Source of the DNA: Polytrichum commune
Taxonomy: Eukaryota > Streptophyta > Polytrichopsida > Polytrichales > Polytrichaceae
DNA: 60,000 nt
NCBI GenBank assembly: GCA_950295325.1
Contig: OX485807.1
Span: 35,868,440-35,928,439, forward strand
Direction: 5' to 3'
Part shown: piece by piece, positions 23,513-36,114 of the stretch
Layout: each line of letters begins with the position of its first letter
Position numbering within the stretch: the stretch's first letter is position 1
Notes under the pieces: model-generated
The model's input: only the letters and a program-made list of their open reading frames with translations
Told to the model about the DNA's origin: nothing
Database searches by the model: none
Position numbers and translations under genes: made by a program

Positions 23513-24790
23513 GGGGTGGACTCTTCATACCATGTACGAACTAACGTGAGTGTAGGAAAAGGTAATATTTAAGGTATTAGCATGCATAGTATATATAAGG
23601 GAGAGGTATTGTTTTTCTCTAGTGTGTGCATTTAAAAAGGCTATGAAGGATTTTGAACTAAAGGTAGGTGTACGAAAGGGGCCCCTAAGGTTTAGAGGAA
23701 AATTGACAATAGATGTGCTAGTTTCATCCAATTTACCTTACTTCATCCAAATGATGTGTGTTTTAAGGTCATATTACTATGAATTATATCCTATGGATGA
23801 AGAAATGTTTAATGAATTTCTCATTGGAACATGAAGTGGATTATATGTGTAATAAAGGCCAATTAGTTCATGATTTATATTTTGTGTATGTAGTGTAGGC
23901 ATTTATCACATTAGAATGAAAAGCTTAGTGTAAATACATGAGTCGGTTTTCTAGCCTACTGTTAGCTCATGGGGTGGACTCTTCATTGGACACCTAAAGG
24001 ATGTTTGTGGGTCACTTTGAAATTAAACACCCTATATATGAGAATTTTATAGAGAAAAATAAATGTATATATATATATCGATGGCATGCTACACAACATA
24101 CTCATGTATTTATACTAATTTTTTTAGTGTTAATGTGATAAATGCCTCCACTACATATACAAAATATCAATCATGAATTAAATAAGCCTTTATTACATAC
24201 AAATTCCACCTTCACTTTCTAGTGAGAAAGTCATTGAAATATTTTCATCCATAGCATGCTACTCAACAATGGCATCAACCAATCAAAGACGAGAGGACAA
24301 TAACTTAGCCACAATCTGGAGAACAAAACTCAAGTTTGTAAAAACCTAAAACCCAAATGCAAACCCTAACAATAATGGACATGGGAGTCAATGATGACTA
24401 GTTCAATGATATGACAACAATGGATGACATGAATTGAATCAAACTAACATATCTATTCTTAATTCTTTCCCTAAACCTTGGGGCCCCCTTTTGTACATAT
24501 ACCTTTACTTCAAAATCCTTATAACCTTTCTAGATGTACAAACTAAAGAAAAATAATACCTCTCCCTATGTATACCATGTACACTAATGCCTCAAATAAT
24601 ACCCCATCTTACACTCATATTAGTTCATATGCAATATGAAGAATCCACCCCTTGGAATTGTTAGTACCTAAACATTTGTTCTCTCTATAAATGTCCCGTA
24701 TATAGGGGGTTTTATTTTATAATCACCCATGCACGTCATGTAGGTTTCCAATGAAGAGTCCACCACCCAGGGACTGGACACCAAAAATGA
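23513..24790. repeat. Long inverted repeat (two facing copies of an R4 unit)
   Basis: Left arm 23513-23945 and right arm about 24100-24655 are inverted copies, with an extra ~220-bp segment in the right arm (about 24258-24480). Matching blocks include GGGGTGGAYTCTTCATA (inverted in the right arm), GAGAGGTATT, TAATAAAGGC, GGCATTTATCACATTA and AAATACATGAG. A third, single copy lies at 32930-33890. A hairpin transcript from here would be long double-stranded RNA. Confidence 0.75.
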
Positions 24791-25195
24791 CATGTGTTAC
24801 AATGATGTCCACAAAGTATGTATATCATTCAAGGTTCAATAGTTGACACAATTGGGAGGGTCTAATGTGTGATCACTTTGCACAATGGCAGAATCTCCAA
24901 TTTGACCTCCTACAACTTTTGCATTTTGACTCTTTTTGAGACTTGAAATGATAACCTACATGATTTGCAATTGCTAACCAGATGAAACAATGTCCAATCC
25001 GATCCACTGGTTAAAGTTGTGTGAGGAGTTGGAAGTACCCACAATAGCACCACATCCCTTATATGTGTACATTGTATCATCGACATGATAATAACCCTAA
25101 TTGTTTTACGTGCCAATACCATATTGCAGTTGCAGTGAAAGTTGCATTGAGATCAACGATGATTATGTTGTTGAACTTTTGAAATCAAATAGCTA

Positions 25196-25426
25196 GGCTG
25201 AATACGATATTTAGTGAAACTTACCATTTGGAGTTACATATTCCTATATCTTTTACCATTAATGTATTTTTTTACAAAGTAAAGATGTTTAATGTTCTGT
25301 AATGTCATGACAATCAATTCGACCTTTGTTGGTAAAAAAAAATGAGATGTATAGTAAACAATTATAGCATTACGTAATTTCAAATAGTAAGTGATATTAA
25401 ATACCATATTTAGTGTAGTGCAATTG
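25196..25426. mobile_element. MITE family M2, copy 1
   Basis: The right end inverted (TTGCACTACACTAAATATGG, then ATCACTTACTATTTGAAATT) matches the left end (GATATTTAGTGAAACTTACC), although the left end is decayed. It shares the interior TTTACAAAGTAAAG and CTGTAATGTC with the copy at 56435. No target duplication can be fixed. Confidence 0.6.
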
Positions 25427-25534
25427 GCATGAGTAAAAAGACACCTCAAAAGACAACTCATTTACTGGAAGCCGAGCGCTTTGGAGAGAGGCCTAGACAT
25501 TGATCAAACCTATGTACAAACAATATGTAACCAA

Positions 25535-25945
25535 GGTACACCTTGGGTAAGGTCGGGTAATCGTTCACAAGGGTCATGTAATGCCAACATGGATAAGATC
25601 CATATATTTTTAGGCAAACGGAGTTAAGGTTTATGTGGTGATGGCTTGTGATTGATTATAACCCTCATAAGAGTGTTGACAACTGTCATAGCCCAGAACT
25701 AGCATTTAGATGAGTGGTTATGAGTTAACCTATAGATCAATTGTGTGTTACCATTCACTTTACCACTTTAAAATTTGTAGCAATTCCCATATCCATGAAC
25801 AGATAATTCAAATTGCATTCTCCTTAGAATGCGTTTCTCTTTGCAAGAAAATAATCCCCTGATATTACTCCTCCTAAACAGATGCAAACTCTCTTATTTT
25901 TATTGGTTATAGATGCCTCAACCTTCGTCACCAAGTAACCGAAAG
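25535..25945 (+). repeat. Dispersed repeat family R2, copy 1
   Basis: It shares GGCAAACGGAGTTAAGGTTT, ATGTGGTGATGG, CAAAATTTGTAGCAATT-type, CATTCTCCTTA and ATTACTCCTCCTAAACA with 36115-36515 in the same order and orientation. It may be a decayed LTR. No ORF is seen. Confidence 0.7.
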
Positions 25946-28150
25946 TTAGGAATTGATAATATAGTTGATGAAACATGACGAAAGTTGAGACAACTCATCC
26001 CACTAACATCACTTTTATTATTGATCAATCAGATATTCATTGCAATCGTTCGATTATTCCTTGTATGTTTACTTCAATACAAATATATCATGAAATATGG
26101 AATGGTGGATTGCCTAAAGTTTTGACTTTAGGCAAGCAATTTAGAAAATGAAACCGGCTCATTTGTGACTACACTAAACATTTGATTCAATGTGACATTG
26201 AAATTAGTGTGTCGTGGTATTCATGAATTGTCATGAAACATCAAATTCTCTGGATTCCAACTAGCGATCTCCTGACCATTAGTGTGGGTCAAACTAAATA
26301 AAATGTGAGGTTGTTATATCTCTCAGTTCATTGGAACTCACACTAAAACTTAGTTGCATTGAGATTAACCCTTAAGCGCTCATGCAGTCCAAAATGGGTT
26401 GCCACCTAATATTATCGTGGGGTTTGCCACCCACTGGGCAGTAATTTACGTGGATGGAAGGTATGTACTAGTTTAGGATGTTGTTCACTATCATGTGGGT
26501 CAGAATGAGATATATAAAAGCCACTCTCCAAGCACATAGGATTGTTTGAGGGTTTGAAACTACATGTTTTGGGAGGTGGTCCCATGAGCTACCCAATGTG
26601 TGTCCAGTGCAAATATAACCACATGTGATTTTTCTAGTTTGCAACCCATATATTTCAGCTAGTATGTTCGAATTGGGTGACGTTTTTTCCCCACCGGACA
26701 AGGTCACAATCGTGCATGACTCCACTAGACAACTTTCGTAAACCTTAAGTGTACATGTCGAAGACCTCAGTGCAAAGCGTGAATCTCCAAAAATGTCATG
26801 ATTTGGCCCTTCAACTTTGAGAGTGACGGACTTGTTATAACCCTCATGTAAAAAACCCCAATTCTTTCGGAGCAGCTCACTTGACAACCATATAATATAT
26901 TATGGCCAAATTTATAGTTGCAAACAGAAATTATGCCTTGACCCAAGTGGACATTAAACATAAAATTTCAAACGTTTTTGGAGTTGGGCCCCTAATGAAG
27001 GCCATGTTCACATGTCAATCTGACCTTGCAGTTGTGCTCTGATTGACTCCATATTTTCAAATCAAGCATTTATGATAATGTGGTTCACATTTGTACGATT
27101 GGAATTGAAAAAACATATTATATTTCACTACAAGACTGAAAATTCAAGCACCGGTGTTGGACCTGCCCAAAAATGGAATGTGAACACTTGAGCATTTAGG
27201 GTTAAAATGCTTCCTTTTTTTTCCCCGTGGAAAAGGAGTCTACTTTCCTGCCGCACCTCCCTACGGACACCGAAATCCAAATAGTAAAATGCTAACTTTG
27301 GGGGATTTTGTTCTCTCCGGTTTCAATTTCTTCGAATCTTGCAAAGTGGTTTTTGGTTTTGATAAGAAGAGGAGTGAAGTGTACCTTCTTCTTTGACTAG
27401 GCATGTGCATTATAATTCAATTCAAGCTTTGGAGGAGAGGCAAGTAGCTAGGGCGATACTATGCTTCAAGCATGTGCATTGAAATTGTGCAACTCACAAT
27501 ATGTTTCAACCTCCATGACGTTTACTCAGCGTTCAACTCTCATTCTGTGGGCCCATAGAACGTGAGATGCTCAAAAAGTTGCACCATAAGATTCATATTC
27601 ATATTGAACTCCTAGCATCTCACTATTATATTATGATGGGCCATGTCGTTGAGTAATGTTATGCCAAGAAGATGGTTTCTTTTAAATGGGTGCAAACTTG
27701 TCATCATTTTATTACTTAGATGATTGGTAATCTTCATACTTGTGGGTATCACAATCCAATGTTAGTGGGCATAATTTGGTCAATTTCCAGTGAGTCCTCA
27801 ACCAAATTCCAGCCAAATTATGTTAAGCTTGAATAGATTGAAGGTTGTAATGTAAAATTTCTAAATTAATTGGGGGAATTAGAAGCAGATAAGAAGCATT
27901 CTTGTATTGAGCATTGGTTCATATAACTATGTGAACCATGGAGAGGAAGCATTGCTTGCAATTGAGCTTGAACTGATATGTGGATAGTTGTCTGTAATGA
28001 GTAGGAAAAAATGGCCTCCAAGTGGGTCAATCACATTAATGCCTAGATGTTTGAGGATTGAAAGGTGGCCAGCAATTACCTTTAGTCATTGCAACAATTA
28101 AATGCTTGAAAAAATGAAAGAAGGTTGTGACATGCACACATATTAGAGTT
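25946..28150. other. Gene-free AT-rich stretch
   Basis: Only short frames occur; the longest is about 139 codons on the minus strand near 26468-26887. None has a recognisable domain or splice-linked partners. No TIR or tandem structure was found. Confidence 0.5.
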
Positions 28151-28189
28151 ATTTGTAAAGCAAACAAGATGAAAGCATGGGTTCAGTCT

Positions 28190-28700
28190 CAAACACTAAT
28201 ATAATGTGAAATAATACAAAGTCACCCAAGCTTTCTTAATGCTTAAATTACCATACACAAAGAGTGGTGTTGGGCTATTGAAAATCGGCTTTCTAGTTTG
28301 TCCTACTAGGATGGCTGGACCAAGCTAGCCTTGATAGGTTGATTCAAGATTTAGTATATTGGGTCCCATGCACATACCTTATTTTAGATCCTAATAAATT
28401 TCTCTCAAAGTTTGAAAGGTGGAAAGAGGAGGTCCCAAAAGTTTCACCCAACTTTCAAATAGGCTTCGATGCATGACAAGCTTACGAGCTCTTAATAAAA
28501 AGTACTTTCATAGAAGGATCCAACCTACAGTTTCATCCCTTTTTGAGAGACTTCATGGATAACTCTATTAGAGGGAAAACCTTCTTCAAAAGCATGTAAC
28601 CCTTGCATTTGAGAGCCATGTGATTGGTAAATGCTTCATTCTTGTCACGAGTTGGATCCCCTATTGATTTTATGTTGCTAGATTGTTTTGACTTAGGAGA
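28190..28700 (+). repeat. Dispersed repeat R6, direct copy (inverted partner at ~52990-53360)
   Basis: It shares ATTACCATACACAAAGAGTG, CTTTCTAGTTTGTCCTACTA, GGGTCCCATGCACATACCTT and TTTCACCCAACTTTCAAA with the reverse complement of 53090-53340. The match continues through an AAGCTCTTAATA-like block and a CATCCCTTTTTGAGAGACTT block. Confidence 0.75.
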
Positions 28701-28754
28701 CGCATATCGAGGTTAGAGGGCCTAAAATATTCACTTTCAATTTTGCACCCACTT

Positions 28755-29060
28755 CTCACAGGATATGAAACACATAATTAATGCAAGATGATTAGCAAAA
28801 CTATAATGTGTCCGTAGCCACTTTTCTCACAATTATTGAGCTTGTATGATTTGCTCATCATCAAAGTAGAGATTCTCTTTCTCATCCAATGATCATATGG
28901 TCCCCCCAACTATAACTCAGAATGATAAACATATTATGAACACCTACTATCACATAGTCCAATCTCTTTCAAACACATGTGTGTTATATTATATATTCTT
29001 AGATTCCCACCTTACAACACACCGCTCAAGTATGATAGGTGTTCATTGTAGATGAGTAAC
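28755..29060 (+). repeat. Dispersed repeat family R1, copy
   Basis: It contains CACAGGATATGAAACACATA, GATGATTAGCAAAACTATAA, CATCATCAAAGTAGAGATTC, ATCATATGGTCCCCCCAACT and AGTCCAATCTCTTTCAAACA in the family order. It directly follows R6 here, and an inverted R1 start also adjoins R6 at 52870-52990, so R1 and R6 may be parts of one larger element. Confidence 0.7.
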
Positions 29061-29688
29061 CAAATCAAGCCCACTTACCTTAGAGATAATGGGGTGCTAA
29101 TCGATCAAGTTTCAATAGGGACCCCAACTCCATAACATTCTTTGCACCAGGGTGTTACTCTAGGACCATGAAAATTAGAAACATCGTGCCCCATTTATGT
29201 TGGGCCACCTTGCAAAATGAACAATGCTTGCCCTAATTATTGTCCACTTTACAAGAGCGGACTAACAATTTGGCCAACACCTGAGCTCAGTTGATCAATT
29301 TTATATCATTAGAATAAAGTTAAGTAGCCCAATGCAGTGTAATTTTTCCAACCGGAAGTCTACATGGATTTGTAGAATGCCTGCGCATGTTGTTACCGAC
29401 CCCTAGTCTTATTAACATAGGAATCACGGCTAGAATAAATGGCAACACCTTACTCACGAATGCCAACTCACTAAGTGTATTGCCTCCCCCTCCCCCTTTA
29501 GAAATGGTGCATATGGGATAGGCTTAGTGAATGTTATGTTTAGTGATTTTACAACAAAACATTACTAAACAACTATGAGGCATGGGAATATGTGTTGGGA
29601 GCTCAATCTGAATCTCAGTCTCCTACGTAGGGTTTGTCCATCCCATGATTACATTTTAAGAACCCACAGAACAAATGCGCATTGCTTA

Positions 29689-30171
29689 TGCCCCCTTCCC
29701 ACCTGGCTCTAGCTAATACCAGGTGGGGTACCCTAAAACCCAAAGGCCACCTCTGAGGTTAACCTGTCCACACTGCACTCAGGGTCGGAGGAACTTTTCA
29801 TGTCAGACCTACTATTTCGGTGATAATACTTTACCTTGGTTCCCCACCTGGTCTACGTTTTAGAGCTACTGTTATAAATTTTATTTTATTTTTGTAAATA
29901 TGGCAATTGGCCCCAAGATAACTAAAACCTGCTGCAGGCAATCCGGGGCCACTGCCGTTGCGTACTCAGGTGCCCAAAAAGTGTGCCGAATTTATAATAA
30001 CAGTAACCAGCTCCGGTGGCTGAGGAGGTGGTAAACCAATTTTAAGGTGGCCAGGTCATCCTTCCACATAGGCCTCAGCACTAGATAAAGACGGTAGTGT
30101 GAACCCTACCTAGCTAACACCAAGTTTTAGTCCAAAACCACTTCATGCTAAAGTCAGGTGGGAAGGGGGCA
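29689..30171. mobile_element. Harbinger-like MITE (483 bp) with TTA duplication
   Basis: Left end TGCCCCCTTCCCACCTG and right end CAGGTGGGAAGGGGGCA are perfect inverted repeats. TTA flanks both sides (29686-29688 and 30172-30174). The interior is non-coding, with more internal inverted matches (AGCTAATACCAGGTGG and CCTAGCTAACACCAAG). Confidence 0.88.
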
Positions 30172-30583
30172 TTAGTAATGTTAGTATGAGCACAAGATAT
30201 CATTAAATAAAACAAAATAAAATACAATAAAATGAGAAGAAATCTACCAAGATTCATTCATTCATTCATTCATGGCTTTGTGCATGCACTGGCCAGTGCC
30301 AGGTTATGTTATTACAGTACGAACGCCATGACTGTAAACAAGAGGCGTGCAAAGGCGGGGAAACTTATGATGTCATGGCTTAAGAGTTTTCAATGTTTTT
30401 AAGAATAAGAAAGAACGTATTAGGGAAGGTAGCACAGTAGATGCCCATTGCCAGCACAGCACATGGCCCAGTCACTTCCACTTGTCTATTTGGAGCCTAC
30501 CATGCACATGCGCTGACAAGGCACAGATCCCCCACAGGCCTAAGTTGCCCCTTATCTGCTCCCAATTGGCCATTCCCCCACCT

Positions 30584-30584
<1 letters not shown>

Positions 30585-30615
<31 letters not shown>

Positions 30616-30625
30616 TGCTGCTGCT
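30585..30625. repeat. CTT/TCC-rich microsatellite
   Basis: A pyrimidine run of CTTCCTCTTCTTCTT type. It opens spurious Leu/Ser-rich frames in two phases. Confidence 0.85.
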
Positions 30626-30693
30626 CCACCTCAGCCGTCCGATCCCCTCCATCCCAATCTCCGGCTGGTCAATGATATTCCAACATCATAGTA

Positions 30694-31741
30694 CAGTCTA
30701 ACCTTGATAATGTCACCCTTGTTAATAGAACACCTTGATATTGTCACCTAAAAGTTTGAAACCGATTTTCATAGTGTAAAACTCCCTCGTTATTATCCCT
30801 ATCACCCTTGATAATGTCACTATTTTTTTTCAAAATCCGTAGTGTAAATGTGATAATATCAAGTATGGATGGATTGTATGGGTGGGCATGGGTTCGATAT
30901 TGTTGTTCATCGGTGAGCATGGGCTAAAGCAAAGCATATTGGGGGTCATTGAATGAGCTCTCATTCAATGCTTTCGGCATAGTGGGATGCCTTGTGTAAT
31001 TTCAAATTTGGTACGTGTTTCGGAGTCCAAATGCTCAATCCAAAATGGAGGAAGCAACTTTGGAATTGGGTAGACTCATCGCCGCATTAAATTTGGGTTT
31101 GGATGTTGAAGGCAAGCCTGTAGAAAAGTTGTGTCCTTTGGAGTACATAAACATGGAAGGTGAAGATGATTTTGAGGTGGAATTTTCTACTGAGGAGCTT
31201 GTGCAATTAGTGCAAGATGGCGAACAGGTTCTTGATTCCATGGAAGTGGACCCATTGATTGTTGATAGCAGTGATGATGAGTCTAAAATAGTGAAGCTAA
31301 GCGATGCACAAAAATATGCTAAAGATGTTTTGAATTTTATGGCTAGCCAAGGTTCTCAGATTTTCAACACTCATGAGTTGTTAGAAATGGAAAATATCCA
31401 TGACAAACTCATTAGAATTGGTGTTGCACATTTAACATCAACAAAACAATGTGACCTTAGAAGCTTCTTTGTCTCTAGTGAGAGGTCTTTACCTGATCTC
31501 AATGACACATTATGATGTGCTCTTGTTGTTATTCACAATTTTGAATTAGATTTTACATTCAAAAACATTGAAGTCTCGTATTTTTTATTTTAAAAAAAAT
31601 TGTAATTATATTTTGATTTTCTACATATTTTTTGATAATATCACATTATGCACAAAATGTGACATTATCAAGTATGTCACACCTTGTTTATATCACACTT
31701 TTTGGTGAAACGGAGGGTGTGACATTATCAAGGTTAGGGTG
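30694..31741 (+). mobile_element. Non-autonomous pogo/Tigger-like (Tc1/mariner) element, 1048 bp
   Basis: The left end CAGTCTAACCTTGATAATG and the right end (inverted CACCCTAACCTTGATAATG) are TIRs flanked by TA (30692-30693 and 31742-31743). The motif CTTGATAATGTCAC recurs at 30703-30716 and 30807-30820, and inverted at 31659-31672 and 31719-31732. These copies look like transposase-binding sites. A single open frame inside encodes only the transposase C-terminal tail. The DDE catalytic and DNA-binding parts are absent. Confidence 0.85.
31045..31515 (+). pseudogene. C-terminal tail of a pogo/Tigger-like transposase, 156 residues
   Basis: The frame begins at ATG 31045 and ends at TGA 31515. 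The sequence is acidic (EDDFEVEFSTEELVQLVQDG, then DSSDDES). An amphipathic helical pair follows (LSDAQKYAKDVLNFMASQG ... HELLEMENIHDKLIRI), and it ends near KQCDLRSFF. That order (acidic linker, helical segment, K-Q-x-x-[IL]-x-x-F-F) is what I know from the tail of plant Tigger/CENP-B-like DDE transposases. No HTH or DDE residues are present. It is intact but truncated. It could be a remnant, or a tail-only protein that interferes with or assists a full transposase. Confidence 0.65.
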
Positions 31742-32438
31742 TATGCAAATCACACAAGGTGTGTGTGTCTATTGGCTCTGTCTGTAGGATAAAGACTATG
31801 CATCCACTTCTCTGTTTTAAGACCAAATTTCTTAACCACTCACACTTGGACATTACTTGTTGTTGTTATTTTTGGTCTGATTTATTTAATGTGGATGTTA
31901 ACTATAGTTATTTTGGTAGTTATTAATTATTTATTGGCTTTGTATGTAGGACAGAGACTATGCATCAACTTCATTGTTTCAAGAGCAAATTTCCTAACCA
32001 CTTTGTGTTCACACTTGGATGTTACTTGTTTGTGCTATTTTTGGATTAGTTTATTTAATGTGGATGTTGACTATAGTTATATGTATCTAGTTAACTATAG
32101 TTGCTCCCTAAAATGTATTGAATGAAAATATAGTTAACTATAGTTATTTTGGTAGTTGTTAATTATTTATTATTAAAGTTTAAGGTGATAAATGAGTAGC
32201 TTCAGTCCTTGACGCGCAATTGAGAAGCAGGTGTACAAAATCCAAGAAAGGTTTGGTTATAGGTATAGTAAATAGCCATGGGCTGGCATGAGCAAAGTGG
32301 ACAACTGTAATTGTAGTCTTTCATAGTAAAGGACAAAGCCTCACGGTTCTATTGTTTTCTTATTAGCTTGTTTTTTCATGCTCTCCAACTTCCTTCAACC
32401 AAGCATGTTTTAAGCAACGAAATTTGTGTTGCATTATA

Positions 32439-32578
32439 GCCCACCCACACTTACTGGTGCGGGTGAGTACCGGCACCGGTTGCATCCAGTGGCTCTCACT
32501 GGCTAAACCAACTCTAAAAGTGGGCCCTGCTGGTAGGAACCGTTCATTGGGGGCCTATACCAGTAAGTGTGGGTGGGT
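32439..32578. mobile_element. 140-bp MITE with TA flanks
   Basis: The left end GCCCACCCACACTTACTGG and the right end CCAGTAAGTGTGGGTGGGT are inverted repeats. TA flanks at 32437-32438 and 32579-32580 fit a Tc1/mariner-type target. It is non-coding. Confidence 0.75.
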
Positions 32579-32669
32579 TATTAGTAAACACTATGATGGA
32601 GCATCAACAACAATCAAACTGAAAAATGGACCTCTCTTGATTTAGTTATGACTGTCAGAACTGTGTGCA

Positions 32670-32880
32670 TGTGGATTTTGTGAATGAACATATAGACTCC
32701 CCCTCCCTTCCCCTCAACTATGTTAATTTTTGAGTCTAGAATGGTTGATAAATTATGAGCATGTAGGTCCAATCTGTTTTGAACACATGTCTTGTTGGAT
32801 GTTTGTTCTTAGATCCAACCTCGTCACACGCTACTCAAACAAAGGTGTCCACTTAAAATGAGTAAAGTCCGTGTATCTTA
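32670..32880 (+). repeat. Dispersed repeat family R1, partial copy
   Basis: It contains CATATAGACTCCCCCTCCCT, CAACTATGTTAATTTTTGAG, TCTAGAATGGTTGATAAATT, GTCCAATCTGTTTTGAACAC and CACACGCTACTCAAACAAAG in the family order. Confidence 0.65.
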
Positions 32881-32929
32881 TGAGGTTGAATGAGTTTTTA
32901 GAAGCTCTAACCTCTTTTGATGTGTAATG

Positions 32930-33890
32930 AATCTTACCGGGGGGGGGGGGGTATTATTTGAGGCATTACCATACAAGTTTACATAAGCGAGAGGTATTAT
33001 TTTTCTCTAGTGTGTACATTCAAAAGGGCTATTAAGAATTGTAAATCAAATATAAATGTACAAAACGGGGCCTTGAGGTTCTGATAATTAAATTGACAAT
33101 AGATGTGCCATGCCAGTTTCATCTAATTCACGTCTTCATTTATTGTTGTCATATGTTGACCCATATCCACTCAAACGGACTCCACATGACCCGGACTAGA
33201 TACAAGGAATAAACACCCACTCTCAACCAACAAAGAGCCAAGGACCATGTGCCCACTCACTACCATAAACCCACCCTTATAACCCACTTTAGACGAAACC
33301 CACCAACTACTACCAGCTAGTTACTACTCATGTTACTAAATAAAGCTTACTAAACACTACTACCATAGGTTACTACAGGTAACTACTGAATAAAGCTTAT
33401 TGAATACTAGTTACTACTAAGGTCACTGGTCACAAGCATAGCCTCTACTCGTTGCAAAGGGTGAAGTAGTTCTACACCCAACGTCATTGTCCTTTATTCA
33501 CTCCAACCTCCTTCGGAGACCGGAGTTCTTGTTGTTGTGAGAGTTCTCAATGACTACCTTGTTCATTTTTGTTAGGGTTTGCATTTAGATTCTAGGTTTT
33601 TACCAATTGGAGGCTCTTAGAATGCTAGGGTGCTCCTTGAGTTCTACTCTCTGGATTGTGACTAAGTTATTGTGCTCTTGGCTTTGTTTGTTTGTATATG
33701 TAGTGGAGCCATATATCATATTATATTGAAAAGCTTAATATATATACCTAAGTCCATTTTCTAGCATGCCATTAGTACATGTGCATTTTTTTTCTTCTTC
33801 TTTACAACCTTGTCATACATAGGGGGTTCAATTTCGTAGTGACCCACGCACATCATTTAGGTTTCCAATGAAGAGTCCCCCCCCCCCCTC
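32930..33890 (+). repeat. R4 repeat, third copy with G- and C-runs
   Basis: It starts with a G-run (about 32940-32951), then GTATTATTTGAGGCATTAC, GCGAGAGGTATTATTTTTCT and AATTGACAATAGATGTGC. Its distal part has TGTATATGTAGTGGAGCC, GACCCACGCACATCATTTAG and TTTCCAATGAAGAGTCC, ending in a C-run (33878-33888). It corresponds to the arms at 23.5-24.8 kb with about 500 bp of other sequence between. Confidence 0.6.
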
Positions 33891-34525
33891 CCCCCACTTG
33901 GGCAATAAACCTCAATTTGTGACAATTTTCCAAAGAGCATGTACACGATCTTCTTAATTGGTTCTACATGTGTGTCTAAAATGGTTGATGTTGAGCACGT
34001 GTTGAGCATCGTCTTTTTGGTTATCCGAGCACATTGTTCCTTAGGGGTGATTGTATTATGAGATATTGAACTATTTTGCACCAAACACCAAGTGTTTGAT
34101 TTCGGATGTTGTTTGAATACGACGTACATGCCTTCCTTAAATGTATAAAGGGTAGCATGTTTGAGCAAAGGTCCATTTGACCAATTGAAAGGTAATCTCT
34201 TGATTTAAAGTTGCATAGAAACATGAACACAACATGAACAACATAGATTGTTGATCTCTTTGATGGAGCTCAAAAGGGAATACATTGTTAAAAAGAGAAA
34301 AGAAGAGAAAGGTGACAAAAAGAATATGGGCCTTTTGTGCTTCATCTTCTCAAAGGTTCACCTAGATTTGAATCGTATATGACAAGGTTTGTAGTTTAGA
34401 AAAGCACACCATGTAGACATGTGTTTACGATAAGATTGAATTCTGTGCTCAAAATTATGTTCACCACTTTAGGTTTGATTCTACATGCTCACTTAAAGAA
34501 TGAGAATCTTCATCTCAATCTCTTA

Positions 34526-35031
34526 GGGCCACTTCACACACGAGACTGAGAGCCCGTAACCATTACACTTCAAGCACTCTCATTGGTGGAAAATGCCGAG
34601 GAAAAGGCGGAGCCGCTCCAAGTTCGCTTCACACTATGCTTGAGGGACCAATGGAGTATGTGAATGCAAGATGAATGCAAAGTCTACATGGATTCCTACA
34701 TGGCATCAAATGGATCATGTTTCATGGTCACTTGGACTATTTTCAAAAACCACCTCTTGGATTTAGGCCTAATACAAATGGGAGACCATGGCATTCCAAA
34801 CGCTCACAACCGTTGATTTATTTTATTTTATCATGTTCGAAGACCCACATAAATAGGAATTCATTGAATAGCATTTGGTTGAGGGCCCAGTCACATATGA
34901 CTTCACACTACACTTGAGGATCCGTGACCACACTGCATGGGTTTGGAGGTGTGTTGGGACGGACTTTGGACACTTTCTTTTGGGCTCTCACAATGTCATG
35001 ATTATGGGTCTTGGTTCATGTGTGAAGTGGC
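34526..35031 (+). mobile_element. Harbinger-like MITE family M1, copy 2 (~506 bp)
   Basis: TIRs GGGCCACTTCACACACGAG and CATGTGTGAAGTGGCCC, flanked by direct TTA. The interior has GAGCCGCTCCAAGTTCGCTT and a second inverted layer (CTTCACACTATGCTTGAGGG and CTTCACACTACACTTGAGGA). Confidence 0.88.
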
Positions 35032-35034
35032 CCT

Positions 35035-36110
35035 TAGAAGCTCTGTTGAAAATTAAGATCACAATACATGATAATATGCCACTTGACCCTTGAAAATGGT
35101 CTCTTTTCCGAGATTTGGATTGTGACACAAAATGTTATATATATATATATATGCCAAATATCTTCTCATATCTTTAGTTCATATCCGCTATGGAAGCATT
35201 TTGAGTCCAAGCCCTAAATACAGTCTCATGCAACCACACTTAGGTCCCGTCATCCTTAACCCTTAAAGGACGTGGGGTCTCAATATATGCATCCACATAC
35301 ACAAGTTATACAAGCCTCAACAACTTTAGAAATCATATTTTAAATACTTATGGGTTCGAATCCTTAGTATTACATTGTCTTATGTTTAGGAGATTCAAAT
35401 AAATGTACATTCATACTTGGCATTGATGATCAAAATATAACATGCTTAAATTTTCAATACCATCAATGTATTCAACCAATTGAAAAGAGCACTTGAATAA
35501 TAAGATAATTTTAGATAGGGCCACTTTTTACATAATTACCTAAAACCAAATTAATGTAGCTTAACTACATGTGTTTTGTGTTTGGGCATGCTTAAATTGA
35601 GCCTCTTAGGGTCTTGTTGCACATCCCAATTAAATTCTCTGGTTAGAGTAAGTAACTCCGGTTTAGTTTCAACCTTAACTCCTCTCTTAAATTGGTCAAC
35701 CTTTGGTTAGTGGTAACATGATGTGCGGCCATGTGATTGATTAGCTCGCATATGAATTACTTGATTACTTGATAACTCACATTGTTAGCTAATTCTCCTA
35801 CGTAGGTGGTGTGGCAATGATTTTAGTTAGCTAGAAATTTGGTTAGCTAATCCTCACTAACTCGTAAGTTGGTTAATTCTTTTAATTAGGCGGTGCAGCT
35901 GGACCCTTAGTCGCTTAAGGGTTAAGGCCGGGTAAGGATTCCCCACTTATGAAAGGTGCTTATTGGCATCTTTCGCAGTGAATTGCATTAGCCTAAAGTT
36001 GAAAAGCATGGATGCCAAAGAGTACAATTGTCCACACCAAGACGGTTCTCATAGGAAGGGGGTACTCTACACTCAAATAACAGGTAGAACTGACCGCTAA
36101 GGTCGAGGCA
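35035..36110. other. Gene-free AT-rich stretch
   Basis: It holds a short AT run near 35139-35152 and no supported ORF, TIR or tandem structure. Confidence 0.45.
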
Positions 36111-36114
36111 TCCA

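Noticed and set aside
30441-30701. 86-codon Pro/Leu-rich frame
   Set aside because: It depends on the CTT/TCC microsatellite, and a second phase is equally open. It has no homology signal.
32940-32951. G-runs (also about 37594-37607 and 54187-54207) as G-quadruplex candidates
   Set aside because: They are homopolymer runs at repeat borders rather than spaced GGG tracts. No regulatory context is visible.
35353-35363. tRNA-like T-loop motif GGTTCGAATCC
   Set aside because: No acceptor stem, D-arm or anticodon arm can be drawn around it.
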